Part shown: piece after piece, positions 1-9,195 of the stretch
Layout of the letters: every line of letters begins with the position of its first letter
Position numbering within the stretch: the stretch's first letter is position 1
NCBI GenBank assembly: GCA_963777725.1
Contig: CAVZRR010000001.1
Coordinates: 1 to 64,000 of the forward strand
Direction of reading: 5' to 3'
Length of the DNA: 64,000 bases
Source of the DNA: RPQJ01 sp963777725
GTDB lineage: Bacteria > Pseudomonadota > Gammaproteobacteria > Steroidobacterales > Steroidobacteraceae
Position numbers and translations under genes: made by a program
Notes under the pieces: model-generated
Database searches by the model: none
What the model saw: the letters and a program-made list of their open reading frames with translations, nothing else
Told to the model about the DNA's origin: nothing

Positions 1-1273
1 GAGCGGGTGGATCCACAGCGCCGGAATCACGTCCTCGCGCGCGAACACGCTGCCGAATGCGAAGCCGAAGGCGATCGCGACGAGTGCCGCCCGGCATCAG
101 CAGCCGCAGCGCCGGCACGCGATTGCGCAGCAGGAAGCCCGCGAGCGCGACGATGGCGCCCTGCACCACGTCGCCGAACATGAAGCCGAACATCAGCGGC
201 GCGACGAGCGCGACAGCACGATGCTCGGGTCGGCCTCGCGCGTGCCCGGCACGCCCATCAGGCCAGCCGAATACTTCGAACGGACGCGCCCAGCGCGGGT
301 TGCGCAGCACGGAAGGCGCGACCGCATCCGCCGGCGCGGGCGGCGCCGCGCAACAGGTAGTGCAGGCCGCGCCGCGTCGAGCGCTGCGCGCAGTCCGCGA
401 GTCGTCGGAGTCGGCGCACCAACCGGTGACCCAGGCGAAGTGCTCCGTCACGGGAAGTTCCGGCACGTGCGTCACGAGCCATGCGGCGAGCGCGAGCTCG
501 CCGAGCGCCGCGCGGCAGCCCGTGCTGCCGCGCTCGAGCTGCTCGAGTTCGGCACGCGCGGCCTGCTCGCGCTGGGCGAGTGCCGTCGCGCCGCGCTGTC
601 AGGTGGCGGGCGAGGCGCGCCGGGTCGGCCGGCAGGTCCGCCGGGCAGCGCGATCGACGCGCGCCTTGCGCGCCGCCAGCGCCTGGTCGAGCGCGCGCGA
701 TGTCTTCCGCGGGCGGCCGACTGCGAGCAGGAAGAGCCGCGTGCATCGAGCGGCACGCCGCTGCATCAGCACGTCGGGTGGCAACGCCTGCGGCGCGTCG
801 CCGCTCGGGCAGCACGTAGGCACGGCCCGCGAGCAGCGGGCCCGGCCGCGGCCACCTGGTCGAGCCGCGCGCAGCGCCTCGCCGGAGCGCTCGCTGCAGC
901 TGCGTCGAGCAGTGCCGGTTTCCTCGGCGGCCTGCGCGAGTCCCTCGAGTTCCGCGATCAACGGGTCCGCCGCAGCCGCCCAGGTGCGCACGCTGCTCGA
1001 GCGCCTGCCGCGGTGCGTCGAGCAGTGTCGTGCTCCGCACCGCGGTGCAGCGCGGCGGCACGCGGCCAGCAATGGCCGTAGCGACGTGCGAGCGTCTCGT
1101 AACTCGGCCAGCGTCGTGCGCAGGTCGCGGCAGCGGCGAGGCGCGATTCGGAGCGGCTGTAGGCCTGCAACTGCACCGACCCCGTCGCGCGCGAGGCAAT
1201 CGAGTGTCGCGCCGAGTTCCTCGCGCGAGGTGAGCAGCTCGAACCAGCTGGCCGATGCGGGCCGCAGCGTCAT
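1..1273 (-). CDS. V/A-type ATPase subunit I (a-subunit), partial at window edge, frameshifted
   Basis: Membrane stator subunit of a V/A-type ATPase; its C-terminal membrane domain provides the ion half-channels next to the c-ring. The reading begins at 1273 with MTLRPAS and the N-terminal motif FELLTSREELGATLDCLA. Continuation is found piecewise in other frames: VQLQAYSRSESRL and YETLARRYGH (about 1180-1090), then DPLIAELEGLAQAAEE (about 970-930). Near the left edge the membrane domain appears as MFGFMFGDVVQGAIVAL (about 200-150), then, after another shift, FGFAFGSVFAREDVIPALW (about 75-15). These fit the family (MFGxMFGDxGQG and FGSxFGREDxIPALWxHPL in typical members). Several single-base shifts are needed, at about 207 and 93 among others, so no intact frame is present. 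The start overlaps the upstream gene's stop as ATGA. The family assignment is firm; whether the gene is intact in the organism is unknown. Confidence 0.75.
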
Positions 1274-2049
1274 GGCGCGGCCACCGGGGCGTCGCGCAGC
1301 GCGCGTGGCGCAACGCGCCACGCGCAGCCGCCGCAGTTCGAGCGCATCAGGCCCAGGTAGGCCGCCGCTGCGACGGGCGACAACGGATCGGCGGAACAGC
1401 ACCTTGAGCTGGTGCGCCAGCGGCCTGCAGCGGAATCCTCCGACGTGGCCTCGTCGGGTGCGGTGGGCGCGGACGGGGCGCGATGTTCGCGAACCTCGCC
1501 GCGCAGCAGCCGCTCGAGCGGCGCTCGTGCAGCGCGGTCGTCCGGCCAGAGCGATTGCCAGTGACGGTCCAGGCGCCACGCGACGTCGCGGCGGGTGGCC
1601 GAATCCGGCGGCGAGGGCGCCAGCGGCGAATCCGCGAGCGCCGCCCCGCGTTCCCGCGGCTCGCGCGCGACGATCGGGCCAAGCATCGGGTCCGCGCGCA
1701 TCCACGCCGGCGCACGCCCGCCGCGCGCCAGCTTCTGCAGTGCGGGCAGGTAGGTGACCCAGCGTATCCAGCGCGTGCCCTCGCGCCACTGCTCGGGCTG
1801 CCAGTCCGCGACCTCGTCGACGGCCCGCAGCCATTCGTCGCGCAGCCGGCGCTCGATCTCGTGGACGTCGGGCCGCGGCGGCAGCCGGCTCGTCCAGCGC
1901 GCCAGCGCATTGCCGCGCGCGATCTGCAGCACCGCGCCGAGGTCGCGAGTGGCCGCGATGTGCTGCCAGTCGGAAGCGACGGGACGTGAGCTGAAGCGAG
2001 CCTGCAGGCGCGCCTGTGCGTATCCGTAGGCGAGGTCAGTCCCGCTCAT
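1270..2049 (-). CDS. V0D/AC39-like V-type ATPase subunit (C/d-like), frameshifted near its 3' end
   Basis: Probable central-stalk cap subunit that couples the V1 rotor to the membrane ring. The start MSGTDLAYGYAQARLQARFS at 2049 gives a frame that runs well for about 190 residues with the helical, Trp/Arg-rich pattern of AC39-like proteins (for example DVHEIERRLRDEWLRAV and WREGTRWIRWVTYLPAL). The frame fails around 1440-1400, where QLKVLFRR is read in another frame. It returns for PLSPVAAAAYLGLMR, slips again over LELRRLRV, and ends ALRDAPVAAP at 1270. The family normally ends with a helical PxxxxAYLxxxxxExxxLR segment, which fits these pieces. The gene overlaps the upstream coiled-coil gene by 14 nt and subunit I by 4 nt, so it lies in one operon. 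The family call is moderately sure; the breaks look like indel errors. Confidence 0.6.
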   Translation of the reverse strand: MSGTDLAYGYAQARLQARFSSRPVASDWQHIAATRDLGAVLQIARGNALARWTSRLPPRPDVHEIERRLRDEWLRAVDEVADWQPEQWREGTRWIRWVTYLPALQKLARGGRAPAWMRADPMLGPIVAREPRERGAALADSPLAPSPPDSATRRDVAWRLDRHWQSLWPDDRAARAPLERLLRGEVREHRAPSAPTAPDEATSEDSAAGRWRTSSRCCSADPLSPVAAAAYLGLMRSNCGGCAWRVAPRALRDAPVAAP

Positions 2050-2374
2050 GGCCCGTCGCCGTGAGTCGTCGCGCCAGCCGGTCGACCGCCTGTTGCGTGA
2101 ACGCCTCCAGCGTCGCGAGATCCGTGCCGGGAGCCGCGGTGCCGTGCTCGAGGCGGGAGAGGGCACGCTGCAGTTGCGACTGTGCGGCGGCGTGCAGGCG
2201 CGATGCTCGCTGTCGCGCGCGTTCGAGCATGCGGCGCCGCTCGGCGCGCGCCGCTTCGATCAGTCCTTCCGCTTCGCGGCGGGCGGATTCAATCGCGCCG
2301 GCGGCCTCGCGCTCGGTCGCGAGAACCCGGTTGATCGCCTGGGCGACTGCTGCGTCGGGCGCACGTCTTTCCAT
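2036..2374 (-). CDS. V-type ATPase peripheral-stalk-like coiled-coil subunit (G/H-type)
   Basis: A 112-residue, almost wholly helical protein. Residues 20-75 are a charged Ala/Glu/Arg coiled coil (REAAGAIESARREAEGLIEA, then AERRRMLERARQRASRL), as in the peripheral stalk G/H subunits of V/A-ATPases and the b subunit of F-ATPases. There is no membrane segment, so it resembles the soluble V-type stalk partner rather than F0 b. It is the first gene of the minus-strand ATPase set and overlaps the AC39-like gene by 14 nt. The function rests on position plus coiled-coil composition, since sequence in this class is weakly conserved. The frame itself is intact. Confidence 0.6.
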   Translation of the reverse strand: MERRAPDAAVAQAINRVLATEREAAGAIESARREAEGLIEAARAERRRMLERARQRASRLHAAAQSQLQRALSRLEHGTAAPGTDLATLEAFTQQAVDRLARRLTATGHERD

Positions 2375-2501
2375 TCGGACCCTCGCATTCCACGGCCAAC
2401 ATACGGGCCGGGGCGTCGAGGGTCATCCGCAGAATCCCGTACCGGATCGTCGCTGAGCGAAGCTTGGTCCGCGCCGGGGCGCGGACCGGGGGCAGGCGGT
2501 C

Positions 2502-2775
2502 TCAGCCGCCCTGGCCTTCCATCATCAGGCCGGTGCCGCCGCGCGAAATGTGGGCCACGACGGCCGTGCGGCGATGGATCTTGGTGACGGTGCCGAGGTT
2601 GATCGCGAACGCGAGCTCGACCGTCTGCCCGCGGCGCAGCCCCATGTTGCCGGTCTCGACGAACACGCCACTCGCGCTCAGGTTCTTCGCACGACACAGC
2701 CGCTGCCGGTGTCCCGGGCAGCAGCACGTAGACCGTGGTGCGGGCGCGATGGCGGGTCGTGAGTCGTCTCTCCAC
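2502..2775 (-). CDS. PilZ-domain protein (c-di-GMP-binding type), one frameshift
   Basis: Small single-domain PilZ protein, expected to bind cyclic di-GMP and control motility, adhesion or polysaccharide output. The GTG at 2775 gives VERRLTTRHRARTTVYVLLPG, with the N-terminal RxxxR-type motif (RHRAR). A one-base surplus between about 2700 and 2712 then moves the frame to RQRLCRAKNLSASGVFVETG, which carries the second PilZ motif (D/N-x-S-x-x-G, here NLSASG). It ends MMEGQG. Removing one base gives about 90 residues, the usual size of a stand-alone PilZ domain. An AAAAGAG stretch about 10 nt upstream could be the ribosome binding site. It lies upstream of, and on the same strand as, the V-ATPase genes, separated by about 127 nt in which I see no gene. 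Confidence 0.65.
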
Positions 2776-2953
2776 TGGCCGAGCTCTTTTGTATTTATCA
2801 GCATTCGCTGGCAGGCCAATTATGCACGTGCGCGCGGCGCTGTGAAGGGCCAATGCTGCACCGGCAAGGTTATGTCGCCTCGCGCGAAATCCGCGGCGCG
2901 GCGGCGCAATCGCGGCACTGCGTTATCCTTGCGCGCAGCCCCGGGTGAGTCGC

Positions 2954-3862
2954 ATGCCCACAGAGATTTCCACTGACCGGCCATCGCATCGGCGCGCGCC
3001 CATCGGCGTGTTCGACTCGGGAGTCGGCGGACTCACCGTGCTGCGCGCGCTGGCCCGAGCGCTGCCCGACGAGGACTTCGTGTACCTCGGTGACACGGCG
3101 CGACTGCCGTACGGGACCAAGAGCGCGCAGTCGATCCGGCGCTACGCGCTGCAGGCGGCCGCAGCGTTGCAGGCGCGCGACGTCAAGTGCCTGGTCGTGG
3201 CCTGCAACACGGCGTCCGCCGTCGCACTCGATGCGCTGGTCGAGGAGTTCGCACCGGTGCCGGTCGTCGGCGTGCTGCAGCCGGGCGCGGCCGCGGCCTG
3301 CCGTGCGACGCGCACCGGCCGCATCGCGGTCATCGCGACGGAGAGCACGGCGCGCGGCGGTGCGTACCAGCGCGCCATTCATCGCGAGCTGCCGTCTGCG
3401 GTCGTCATCGCGCGCGCCTGCCCGTTGTTCGTGGCGCTCGCCGAAGAAGGCTGGACCGACGGCCCGATCGTGGAAGCGATCGCGCACCGTTACCTCGACG
3501 ACCTGTTCCCCGGCGAGCCGCCCGAGTCGGCTCCCGACACGCTGGTGCTCGGCTGCACGCACTTCCCGGTGCTCGCGCCGATGCTGCGGTCGGGTGCTCG
3601 GTCCGCGCGTCGCATCGTCGATTCCGCGGCGACGACGGCCGCGGCGCTCGTCGGTGTGCTCGACGCGCACGACCTGAGGCGGCCGCAGGGCCTCGGCCCG
3701 GGCACGTTGACGCTGCTCGCGACGGACGGCGCCGAGCGCTTTGCCCGGGTGGGCGGCACGTTCCTGGGACACCCGGTCGACGCGGGGCAGGTCGAGATCG
3801 TCGACCTGGGCGCCTACTCGCCGGGGTCTCGGTCCAGCATCGCGAGTCCGGCCGCGCCATAG
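2954..3862 (+). CDS. murI: Glutamate racemase
   Basis: Converts L-glutamate to D-glutamate for peptidoglycan in the cytoplasm. The 302-residue product has the N-terminal motif PIGVFDSGVGGLTVL, the substrate-binding YLGDTARLPYGTKS, and both catalytic cysteines in VVACNTASA and LGCTHFPVL. This is full length for the family, plus a polar 16-residue N-terminus. I prefer the ATG at 2954; the in-frame GTG at 2945 (VSR) is an alternative start. The gene is single and converges with the aldo/keto reductase gene, overlapping its 3' end by 49 nt. No frame problems are visible. Confidence 0.95.
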   Translation: MPTEISTDRPSHRRAPIGVFDSGVGGLTVLRALARALPDEDFVYLGDTARLPYGTKSAQSIRRYALQAAAALQARDVKCLVVACNTASAVALDALVEEFAPVPVVGVLQPGAAAACRATRTGRIAVIATESTARGGAYQRAIHRELPSAVVIARACPLFVALAEEGWTDGPIVEAIAHRYLDDLFPGEPPESAPDTLVLGCTHFPVLAPMLRSGARSARRIVDSAATTAAALVGVLDAHDLRRPQGLGPGTLTLLATDGAERFARVGGTFLGHPVDAGQVEIVDLGAYSPGSRSSIASPAAP

Positions 3863-4817
3863 CGCTCACCGGACGCGCTGCCCGGTGCGAACACGCGTCC
3901 GAGCTCGGACCCGTCGCTCGCGGCGAGTTCGATGTCGAGCGCGCCGAGGTTCTCGCGCAGCCGGCTCCGGCGGGTCGTGCCGAAGATCGGCACGATGTCG
4001 GGGCCCTGGGCGAGCAGCCAGGCCAGCGCGACCTGCGCAGGGGTCGCCCGGACGCGGTCCGCCAGCGCTTCGAGCGCAGCCAGCAGACGGCGGTTTGCGT
4101 CGAAGTGCTCGTGCTGCAACCGAGGCTGGTTGCGGCGGTAGTCTCCCTCGGGGAACTCCTCGGCACGAACCGCCTGTCCGGCCAGGAAACCCCGTCCCAG
4201 GGGCGAGTAGGGCACGAAGCCGACGCCGAGCTCGCGGCAGGCGGGCAGCACTTCGCGCTCGACGCCCGTTCCCATAGCGAGTATTCGGACTGCAGCGCGC
4301 TGATCGGATGCACCGCGTGAGCCCGGCGCAGCGTGGCCGCGCTGGCCTCGGAGAGGCCGAGGTGGCGCACCTTGCCGGCGCGGACGAGATCGGCCATGGC
4401 CCCGACGACCTCCTCGATCGGCACCGCCGGGTCCACCCGGTGCTGGTAGAGCAGGTCGATCCGATCGGTCCCGAGCCTCTGCAGCGAGGCTTCGACGACC
4501 TCCCGGACATGCTCCGGGCGGCTGTCGAGGCCGGCGATCCGGCCCTCGGCATCGATCCTGAAGCCGAACTTGGTCGCCAGCACGACCCGGTCCCGCCGGT
4601 CGCCGGCCAGGCAGCGGCCCAGCAGTTGCTCGTTGGAATAGGGCCCGTAGACCTCGGCGGTGTCGATCAGCGTGACCCCCCGGTCCACCGCCTCGAGCAG
4701 CGTGGCCTCGCATTCCGCAGTGTCCGCGCCCCCGCTGTAGGCGAAGGTCATGCCCATGCACCCGAGACCCAGGGCCGAGACTTCGAGGCCCTGATGGCCG
4801 AGAGTTCGCTGCTGCAT
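3814..4817 (-). CDS. Aldo/keto reductase (NADP-dependent), one frameshift
   Basis: Cytosolic NAD(P)H-dependent carbonyl reductase of the AKR superfamily, in the YajO/YghZ-like group also seen as general stress aldehyde reductases. The start at 4817 gives MQQRTLGHQGLEVSALGLG. The catalytic tetrad is visible: Asp and Tyr in IDTAEVYGPYSNE, Lys in VLATKFGF and His in LYQHRVDP. The frame breaks after YSLWE near 4264-4272. One missing base restores GVEREVLPACRELGVGFVPY, then PLGRGFLAG and the cofactor-binding FGTTRRSRLREN. With the correction the protein is about 334 residues, normal for the family. The substrate cannot be inferred. The gene is convergent with murI and divergent from the tRNA cluster, whose promoter lies just beyond its start. 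Confidence 0.85.
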
Positions 4818-4841
4818 TGCCCGACGCTCCTCAAGCTGGCG

Positions 4842-4870
4842 TTGACACAGGACAGGCCGCCCCTGAGAAT
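4842..4870 (+). promoter_or_regulatory. Sigma-70 promoter of the tRNA-Tyr/Gly/Thr-tuf cluster
   Basis: A perfect -35 TTGACA (4842-4847), 17-nt spacer and -10 GAGAAT (4865-4870). Transcription would start near 4877, about 12 nt before tRNA-Tyr. It is placed as expected for the stable-RNA promoter driving the tRNA-tuf transcript. Confidence 0.65.
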
Positions 4871-4888
4871 ACGCGGCTCTCTGTCCGC

Positions 4889-4974
4889 GGAGGGGTACCC
4901 AAGCGGCCAACGGGAGCAGACTGTAAATCTGCCGGCTCATGCCTTCGTAGGTTCGAATCCTACCCCCTCCACCA
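4889..4974 (+). tRNA. tRNA-Tyr (anticodon GTA)
   Basis: Acceptor GGAGGGG (4889-4895) pairs with CCCCTCC (4964-4970), followed by discriminator A and an encoded CCA. The long variable arm is typical of bacterial tRNA-Tyr. The anticodon loop CTGTAAA gives GTA. The T-arm contains TTCGAAT. First of three clustered tRNAs before tuf. Confidence 0.95.
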
Positions 4975-5032
4975 GGTCAGTCGACGGGAGACGAGGCGGA
5001 AGCGTGGACTGCGGACGGGGCCGGCAAGCGCG

Positions 5033-5106
<74 letters not shown>

Positions 5107-5144
5107 AATCCCGGGTGGAGGGAAGACGGCGATTGTTTGATGCG

Positions 5145-5220
5145 GCCCACGTAGCTCAGTCGGTAGAGCACGTCCTTGGTAAGGACGAGGTCACCGGTTC
5201 GATTCCGGTCGTGGGCTCCA
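5145..5220 (+). tRNA. tRNA-Thr (anticodon GGT)
   Basis: Acceptor GCCCACG (5145-5151) pairs with CGTGGGC (5210-5216); discriminator T, CCA encoded. The anticodon stem CGTCC/GGACG encloses TTGGTAA, so the anticodon is GGT. It is followed directly by a heptad repeat element and tuf. Confidence 0.95.
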
Positions 5221-5230
5221 GATTTAAGGA

Positions 5231-5350
5231 AGGGGATCGGGGATAGGGGATCGGGGATAGTGAAGAGGCGGCGGCGTCGAGCGAGGCCGCCGAACGGCGA
5301 TGACGCAGCGTTCGCACTATCCCCCATCCCCTATTCACCATCCCCTGATC
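5231..5350 (+). repeat. GGGGATA/C heptad inverted repeat, copy 1 (tRNA-Thr/tuf1 spacer)
   Basis: The G-rich arm 5231-5260 is made of GGGGATC and GGGGATA heptads. The C-rich arm 5317-5350 carries ATCCCC units complementary to it. Between them lies a GC-rich loop beginning TGAAGAGGCGGCGGCGTCGA, nearly identical to the loop in the copy before tuf2. The arms could form a long RNA hairpin; alternatively the four G4 runs could fold as a quadruplex. Confidence 0.85.
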
Positions 5351-5380
5351 ATTCGGCATCTGATTTAGAGGTAACGGGTC

Positions 5381-6571
<1,191 letters not shown>

Positions 6572-6612
6572 ACAGCAGCTCGATCCGTCATCCGGATTCT
6601 CGGTTCACGCGC

Positions 6613-6688
6613 AGGCCAGTAGCTCAATTGGCAGAGCGGCGGTCTCCAAAACCGCAGGTTGGGGGTTCGATTCCCTCCTGGCCTGCCA
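6613..6688 (+). tRNA. tRNA-Trp (anticodon CCA)
   Basis: Acceptor AGGCCAG (6613-6619) pairs with CTGGCCT (6678-6684); discriminator G, CCA encoded. The anticodon loop in GGTCTCCAAAACC reads CCA. It sits between tuf and secE, as in many Gammaproteobacteria. Confidence 0.95.
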
Positions 6689-6750
6689 TTCGAGACGCGT
6701 GATCCGAAGACTCCGGGCGAGGGATGCGGGCTGACAGCCGGCAGAAGCAA

Positions 6751-7128
6751 ATGACCGACAAGGTTGATACTGGTGCCAGTCCGCTGGACACCGTGAAACT
6801 GGCCGCAGCCGCCGCGATCCTGCTCGGCGGCGTGGCGGGTTTCTACCTGCTCACGAGCTATCCGCTCGCGGTGCGCTGGGTGATCGTGCTCGCGTCGCTC
6901 GGCGTCGGCATCCTGGTCGCGCTGCAGTCGGTGCAGGGCCGCGCGTTCTGGCAGTTCGTGCAGGGCTCGCGCGTCGAGCTGCGCAAGGTGGTGTGGCCGA
7001 CGCGCCAGGAAACGCTGCAGACGACGCTCGTCGTGTTCGTGGCGGTGCTGGTCATGGGCATCTTCTTCTGGATCCTCGACTGGATCCTCGGCAGCGTGAC
7101 GGCCGCGCTGGCCGGGCGGGGAGCCTGA
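6751..7128 (+). CDS. secE: Preprotein translocase subunit SecE
   Basis: Essential inner-membrane subunit that clamps SecY in the SecYEG channel. From the ATG at 6751 (MTDKVDTG) it is 125 residues with three membrane helices, at about 18-38, 42-62 and 93-116. Before the last helix is the conserved amphipathic segment ELRKVVWPTRQE. The three-helix form is typical of gammaproteobacteria; most bacteria have one. An in-frame ATG at 6724 would add nine polar residues and is less likely. It is followed after 2 nt by nusG. Confidence 0.93.
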   Translation: MTDKVDTGASPLDTVKLAAAAAILLGGVAGFYLLTSYPLAVRWVIVLASLGVGILVALQSVQGRAFWQFVQGSRVELRKVVWPTRQETLQTTLVVFVAVLVMGIFFWILDWILGSVTAALAGRGA

Positions 7129-7130
7129 CC

Positions 7131-7664
7131 GTGGCGCTGCGCTGGTACGTCGTGCACGCCTACTCGAATTTCGAGCACAAGGTGTCGGAGTCGCTGCGCG
7201 AGCGCATCCGGTTGAAGGGCCTCGAGGACAAGTTCGGCGAGATCCTGGTCCCGACCGAGGAAGTCGTCGAGATGCGCGACGGGCAGCGACGCCGCAGCGA
7301 GCGCAAGTTCTTCCCGGGCTACGTGCTCGTGCAGATGGAGATGAACGAGGACACCTGGCACCTGGTGCGCGAGACATCGAAGGTGCTCGGGTTCATCGGC
7401 GGCACGCCGGAGAAGCCGGCGCCGATCACCGACCGCGAGGCGAACGCGATCCTGCGCCGCGTCGAGGAAGGCGCCGAGAAGCCGCGGCCGAAGGTGCTGT
7501 TCGAGCCGGGCGAGGTCGTGCGGGTGGTCGAGGGACCGTTCAACGACTTCAACGGCGTCGTCGAGTCGGTCAACTACGAGAAGAGCCGCCTGCAGGTGGC
7601 GGTGCAGATCCTCGGGCGCTCGACGCCCGTGGAGCTGGATTTCGGCCAGGTCGAGAAGGCCTGA
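7131..7664 (+). CDS. nusG: Transcription termination/antitermination factor NusG
   Basis: Binds the RNA polymerase clamp and links it to Rho or to ribosomal S10. 177 residues with a GTG start (MALRWYVVHAYSNFE). The NGN domain includes RSERKFFPGYVLV; the C-terminal KOW domain includes PGEVVRVVEGPFNDFNGVV. It is cotranscribed with secE (2-nt gap) and followed by a heptad inverted repeat before rplK. Confidence 0.97.
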   Translation: MALRWYVVHAYSNFEHKVSESLRERIRLKGLEDKFGEILVPTEEVVEMRDGQRRRSERKFFPGYVLVQMEMNEDTWHLVRETSKVLGFIGGTPEKPAPITDREANAILRRVEEGAEKPRPKVLFEPGEVVRVVEGPFNDFNGVVESVNYEKSRLQVAVQILGRSTPVELDFGQVEKA

Positions 7665-7668
7665 GGAA

Positions 7669-7774
7669 GGGGATAGGGGATAGGGGATAGGGGATAGGGG
7701 ATAGGGGATAGTGCAGCAGCGGCCGGCGCGCCGGCCTTCGGACACGATCCCCTATCCCCTATCCCCCATCCCCT
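7669..7774 (+). repeat. GGGGATA heptad inverted repeat, copy 2 (nusG/rplK spacer)
   Basis: Six perfect tandem GGGGATA heptads at 7669-7710, a short GC-rich palindromic core (GGCCGGCGCGCCGGCC region), then four complementary ATCCCC(T/C) units at 7747-7774. This is the most regular copy in the window. It begins 4 nt after the nusG stop codon. Confidence 0.9.
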
Positions 7775-7821
7775 CGTAACGGGGAGCCCTTCGGGGCGCT
7801 TGGACCCAACAGAGGTGACAG

Positions 7822-8253
7822 ATGGCTAAGAAAGTAAACGGTTACGTCAAGCTGCAGGTGCCGGCCGGCCAGGCCAACCCGAGCCCGCCCATCGGGCCGG
7901 CGCTCGGCCAGCAGGGCGTCAACATCATGGAGTTCTGCAAGCAGTTCAACGCGCAGACCCAGCAGCTCGAGAAGGGCCTGCCGATCCCCGTGGTGATCAC
8001 GGTGTACAGCGATCGCAGCTTCACCTTCATCATGAAGACGCCGCCGGCGTCGGTGCTGATCCGCAAGGCGCTCGGCCTCGAGAAGGGCAGCGGCACGCCG
8101 AACACCGCCAAGGTGGGGCGCATCACGCGCCAGCAGCTCGAGGAAATCGCAAAAACCAAGACGCCGGACCTGACGGCGGCCGACCTCGATGCGGCCGTGC
8201 GGACGATCGCGGGCAGCGCCCGCAGCATGGGCGTCGACGTGGAGGGGATCTGA
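7822..8253 (+). CDS. rplK: 50S ribosomal protein L11
   Basis: GTPase-centre protein binding 23S rRNA near the stalk base. 143 residues, full length. The N-terminal Pro-rich domain has PSPPIGPALGQQGVNIMEFC; the C-terminal RNA-binding domain ends RSMGVDVEGI. It is separated by one base from rplA (L11-L1 pair). Confidence 0.98.
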   Translation: MAKKVNGYVKLQVPAGQANPSPPIGPALGQQGVNIMEFCKQFNAQTQQLEKGLPIPVVITVYSDRSFTFIMKTPPASVLIRKALGLEKGSGTPNTAKVGRITRQQLEEIAKTKTPDLTAADLDAAVRTIAGSARSMGVDVEGI

Positions 8254-8254
8254 C

Positions 8255-8950
8255 ATGGTTGCCGTTGCGAAGCGCATGAAGCCGTGGTCCGAGAAGATCG
8301 ACTCGGCCAGGCTGTATCCGATCGACGAAGCGCTCGCGCTCGTCAAGCAGTTCGCCAACGCGAAGTTCGACGAGAGCGTCGACGTCGCGGTGAACCTCGG
8401 CATCGACGCGTCGAAGTCCGACCAGCAGGTGCGCGGCTCGACCGTGCTGCCGCACGGCACGGGCAAGGTGGTCCGCGTCGCGGTGTTCACGTCGGGCAAG
8501 AACGCCGACGCGGCCCGTGAAGCCGGCGCCGACGTGGTCGGCCTCGAGGACCTGGCCGAGAAGGTCAAGGCCGGCGAGCTCAATTTCGACGTGGTCGTGG
8601 CGAGCCCGGACGCGATGCGCGTCGTGGGCCAGCTCGGCCAGATCCTCGGCCCCCGCGGCCTGATGCCGAACCCCAAGGTCGGCACGGTCACGCCGGACGT
8701 CGCGACTGCGGTGCGCAACGCGAAGGCCGGCCAGGTCCGCTTCCGTGCGGACAAGGCGGGCGTGCTGCACTGCTCGCTCGGCAAGGCCAGCTTCGCGCCG
8801 GAGGCGCTGAAGGACAACCTGCGCGCGCTGCTCGCCGACCTGCAGAAGGCGAAGCCCGCGTCGTCCAAGGGCGTGTACCTGCGACGGATCTCCGTGTCCT
8901 CGACGATGGGCCCGGGAGTCGGTGTTGATCAAGCGAGCCTCGGCGCCTGA
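8255..8950 (+). CDS. rplA: 50S ribosomal protein L1
   Basis: L1-stalk protein, and in enterobacteria the translational repressor of its own operon. 231 residues from the ATG at 8255 (MVAVAKRMKPW). The signature region GPRGLMPNPKVGTVTPDV is present. It is followed by a 245-nt leader before rplJ. Confidence 0.97.
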   Translation: MVAVAKRMKPWSEKIDSARLYPIDEALALVKQFANAKFDESVDVAVNLGIDASKSDQQVRGSTVLPHGTGKVVRVAVFTSGKNADAAREAGADVVGLEDLAEKVKAGELNFDVVVASPDAMRVVGQLGQILGPRGLMPNPKVGTVTPDVATAVRNAKAGQVRFRADKAGVLHCSLGKASFAPEALKDNLRALLADLQKAKPASSKGVYLRRISVSSTMGPGVGVDQASLGA

Positions 8951-9039
8951 GCGCCGCGGCCAGACGACGATTTTGATGCAGGGCCGGCTCGGGTCGTGCG
9001 CCACGCAAGCGTGGCGTGCGGCGAGGGCCGGTCATCATC

Positions 9040-9180
9040 GAAGACCGCAGGCGGGGAGTCGCTCCCCTTAATGGTCGCCTGCGCAGATGGTGGTACCCGA
9101 GTCAGTGTCTCACTGCCTTAAGGTCCCGCCCTCTAAGGGGTGAACGCTCAGGGACGGGCGTTTGGTTGCATAGATCTTCA
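9040..9180 (+). ncRNA. L10(L12)4-type ribosomal protein leader before rplJ
   Basis: The rplA-rplJ spacer holds GACCGCAGGCG (9043-9053) pairing with CGCCTGCG (9076-9083). A CTTAATGG-like link and a downstream GCAGATGGTGGTA segment follow. This is the arrangement of the enterobacterial rplJ leader, where L10-L12 binds and represses translation. A small upstream hairpin GCCACGC-AA-GCGTGGC lies at about 9000-9016. The assignment is from remembered consensus, not a covariance search. Confidence 0.7.
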
Positions 9181-9195
9181 GGCCAGGAGGAACAC

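Noticed and set aside
57..1757. Long plus-strand frames over the first 2.5 kb
   Set aside because: Arg/Ala/Ser-rich shadow frames; family motifs of V-ATPase subunits lie on the minus strand.
7669..7774. CRISPR array or telomere-like repeat
   Set aside because: Seven-base units without unique spacers, arranged as complementary arms; no cas genes, and the position is inside an operon.
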